Part shown: positions 43,663 to 44,811 of the stretch, piece after piece
How the letters are laid out: the number at the start of each line of letters is the position of its first letter
Numbering within the stretch: position 1 is the first letter of the stretch
From: Pseudomonadota bacterium
Lineage (GTDB): Bacteria > Pseudomonadota > Gammaproteobacteria > Burkholderiales > Burkholderiaceae_C
DNA: 44,811 nt
NCBI GenBank assembly: GCA_021815805.1
Contig: JAKAZQ010000027.1
Coordinates: 1-44,811, forward strand
Reading direction: 5' to 3'
Notes under the pieces: generated by a model
Databases searched by the model: none
Seen by the model: the letters and a program-made list of their open reading frames with translations, nothing else
Told to the model about the DNA's origin: nothing
Translations under genes and position numbers: made by a program

Positions 43663-44811
43663 TCAGACGTAGGTGTTGACCACGCCGCGCAGCCACGCGG
43701 CGGGCGCCATCGCCGCGGGCAGCGCGGTGGCGCCGCCGTCGGACACGGCCTGCGGCCCCATGCGCGCGGCGCCGCGCGCGCCGCCGCGCGCCTGTCCGCG
43801 CCCCGGATCGCCGCTGCCCACCGAGGCCTGGCTCAGATTGAGCCCGGCGCCGCTGAACATCTCGTGCAGCTGGGGCAGCGCGCCCTGCACCGCCTCGCGT
43901 ACCGCCTGGTGCGGCGAGGCGAACTGGGCGTTGATCTGGCCGCCCTGCATCTGCAGGTGCACCTCGAGCGGACCGAGCTGCGGCGGATTGAGTTGCAGCG
44001 TCGCCGACTGCAGCTTGCCGTCGACGGCGAGCAGCATCTGCTGCCCCAGTTCCTGACCCCACGGCGCGCTTCCCACCGGCGACGGCAGTGCCGCGCTGTA
44101 GGTGGCCGCCGGCTCGCCGCCGGCGCTCGCCCCGGCGAGCGCCGAGCCGAGCTGGGCCGCTGCACCGAGGCTGGCGGCAAGCGCCGCCGGTTGCGCCGCC
44201 GGCGTACCCTGGCCGGCGCCGGGCGCCGCGACGTGCTGGACGCCGCCGAGCTGCGCTGCGCCGGGCGGCGCCGCAGCGGCGTCGCGCGCGCCTTGCGTGG
44301 TCGCGGCCAGCGCGCCGGCCACCACCTGTTCGAACGGCCCGCGCGTGCTCAGCGCCGAGCGCGTCTGCAACGCCTCGGCGCTGGCACGCAACGCGGCGGC
44401 GCCGCTGTCGGGCGACGTCGCCGGCTGCGCCGCCGCGTCGAGCGCGGCACCCGCGCCACCACCCGCAGCGCCGATCGAGGCGCCTCGCAGCGCGTCCAGC
44501 AGGGTGGCCGGCGGCAAGCTCTTGCCGCCCGTGCCGCTGCCGCTCTTGCCGCCTTGCGGCGGCTGCATGCCCGGCGCGCCCTGCGCGCCGAGCGCGGCCC
44601 ATTGCGCCAGCAGCGCCTGCGCCGCGGTGTCGCGCGCGACACGCCCCTTCGCGCTCTGCTGCGCGCCGCCCGCAGCCTGGGCGCCGCTGGCTGTCGCGGG
44701 CTCGGCGCCCGCCGTCTGCGCCGCGCCCTGGGCAGCCGGTGCGGCCTGGGCAGCCTGCGCCGGCGATGGCGGCGTGCCGCGATCCGCCGCCGCCGCCGCC
44801 GTCGCGTTGGC
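43663..44811 (-). CDS. fliK: Flagellar hook-length control protein FliK, 5' part outside the window
   Basis: At least 382 residues; the frame is open to the right edge with no stop, so the start lies outside. The long N-terminal part is Ala/Gln/Gly/Pro-rich and low in complexity, as usual for the FliK ruler. The C-terminal Flg_hook domain is clear: QQMLLAVDGKLQSATLQLNPPQLGPLEVHLQMQGGQINAQFASPHQAVREAVQ, then LPQLHEMFSGAGLNLSQASVGS. It is secreted and sets hook length, switching export specificity through FlhB. The upstream frame (for example QALLAQWAALGAQ at about 44,590-44,630) continues naturally, so internal ATGs such as 44,568 are not the start. Confidence 0.92.
   Translation of the reverse strand, partial: ANATAAAAADRGTPPSPAQAAQAAPAAQGAAQTAGAEPATASGAQAAGGAQQSAKGRVARDTAAQALLAQWAALGAQGAPGMQPPQGGKSGSGTGGKSLPPATLLDALRGASIGAAGGGAGAALDAAAQPATSPDSGAAALRASAEALQTRSALSTRGPFEQVVAGALAATTQGARDAAAAPPGAAQLGGVQHVAAPGAGQGTPAAQPAALAASLGAAAQLGSALAGASAGGEPAATYSAALPSPVGSAPWGQELGQQMLLAVDGKLQSATLQLNPPQLGPLEVHLQMQGGQINAQFASPHQAVREAVQGALPQLHEMFSGAGLNLSQASVGSGDPGRGQARGGARGAARMGPQAVSDGGATALPAAMAPAAWLRGVVNTYV

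Overview
The window is 44.8 kb of very GC-rich DNA, densely packed and with strong G/C preference at third codon positions. Gene content and operon style point to a betaproteobacterium, most likely order Burkholderiales: PHB genes of the Ralstonia type, a beta-class carbonic anhydrase, the moxR/DUF58/tgpA/PA2779/PA2778 locus, and the fliK/fliM/fliN genes. No rRNA, tRNA, CRISPR array, insertion sequence, integrase or attachment site was seen. About 40 protein genes are called.

Region 1 (1-21,890) is the striking part. It is a gene island for storing and recovering energy and for surviving low oxygen. On the plus strand are PHA synthase, a MaoC-phosphate acetyltransferase fusion, acetate kinase and a DUF4010 membrane protein. 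On the minus strand is a complete YbhG-F-S-R type ABC exporter, with a divergent TolC-like outer membrane protein beside it. Next comes a minus-strand run of phasin, acetoacetyl-CoA reductase, PPK2 polyphosphate kinase, an eRF1/host-attachment-like protein and a universal stress protein. After that come a fused isoaspartyl-methyltransferase-like/erythromycin-esterase-like protein and a tightly overlapped three-gene operon: AMP(thymidine) phosphorylase, a PRPP-synthetase-like protein and a metallo-beta-lactamase/beta-CASP RNase. Four minus-strand units in this region carry an FNR-like 14-bp site followed 21-23 nt downstream by a -10-like hexamer. That suggests common control by an FNR/ANR-type oxygen regulator. 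The content resembles, from memory, the low-oxygen-activated (lxa) locus of Burkholderia cenocepacia.

Region 2 (21,979-36,105) is mixed core metabolism, mostly on the minus strand: a Kch potassium channel, a D-2-hydroxyacid type FAD oxidase and WrbA in one overlapped operon; a divergent YihY membrane protein; a short conserved-looking hypothetical; carbonic anhydrase with a coupled small protein; nitronate monooxygenase; an acyl-CoA dehydrogenase with both ETF subunits, preceded by a TetR-operator-like palindrome; an MscS channel coupled to an enoyl-CoA-hydratase-like protein; and an HDAC-family deacetylase.

Region 3 (36,153-41,643, plus strand) holds moxR, DUF58, a TgpA-type transglutaminase, a PA2779-family protein and a PA2778-family lipoprotein cysteine peptidase. 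It is expressed from a promoter region that is a near-perfect inverted repeat shared with the deacetylase gene.

Region 4 (41,663-44,811, minus strand) carries fliN, fliM and the 3' part of fliK, which runs off the window. fliL is absent from its usual slot. A 121-codon ORF of no recognised family sits there and overlaps the fliM start.
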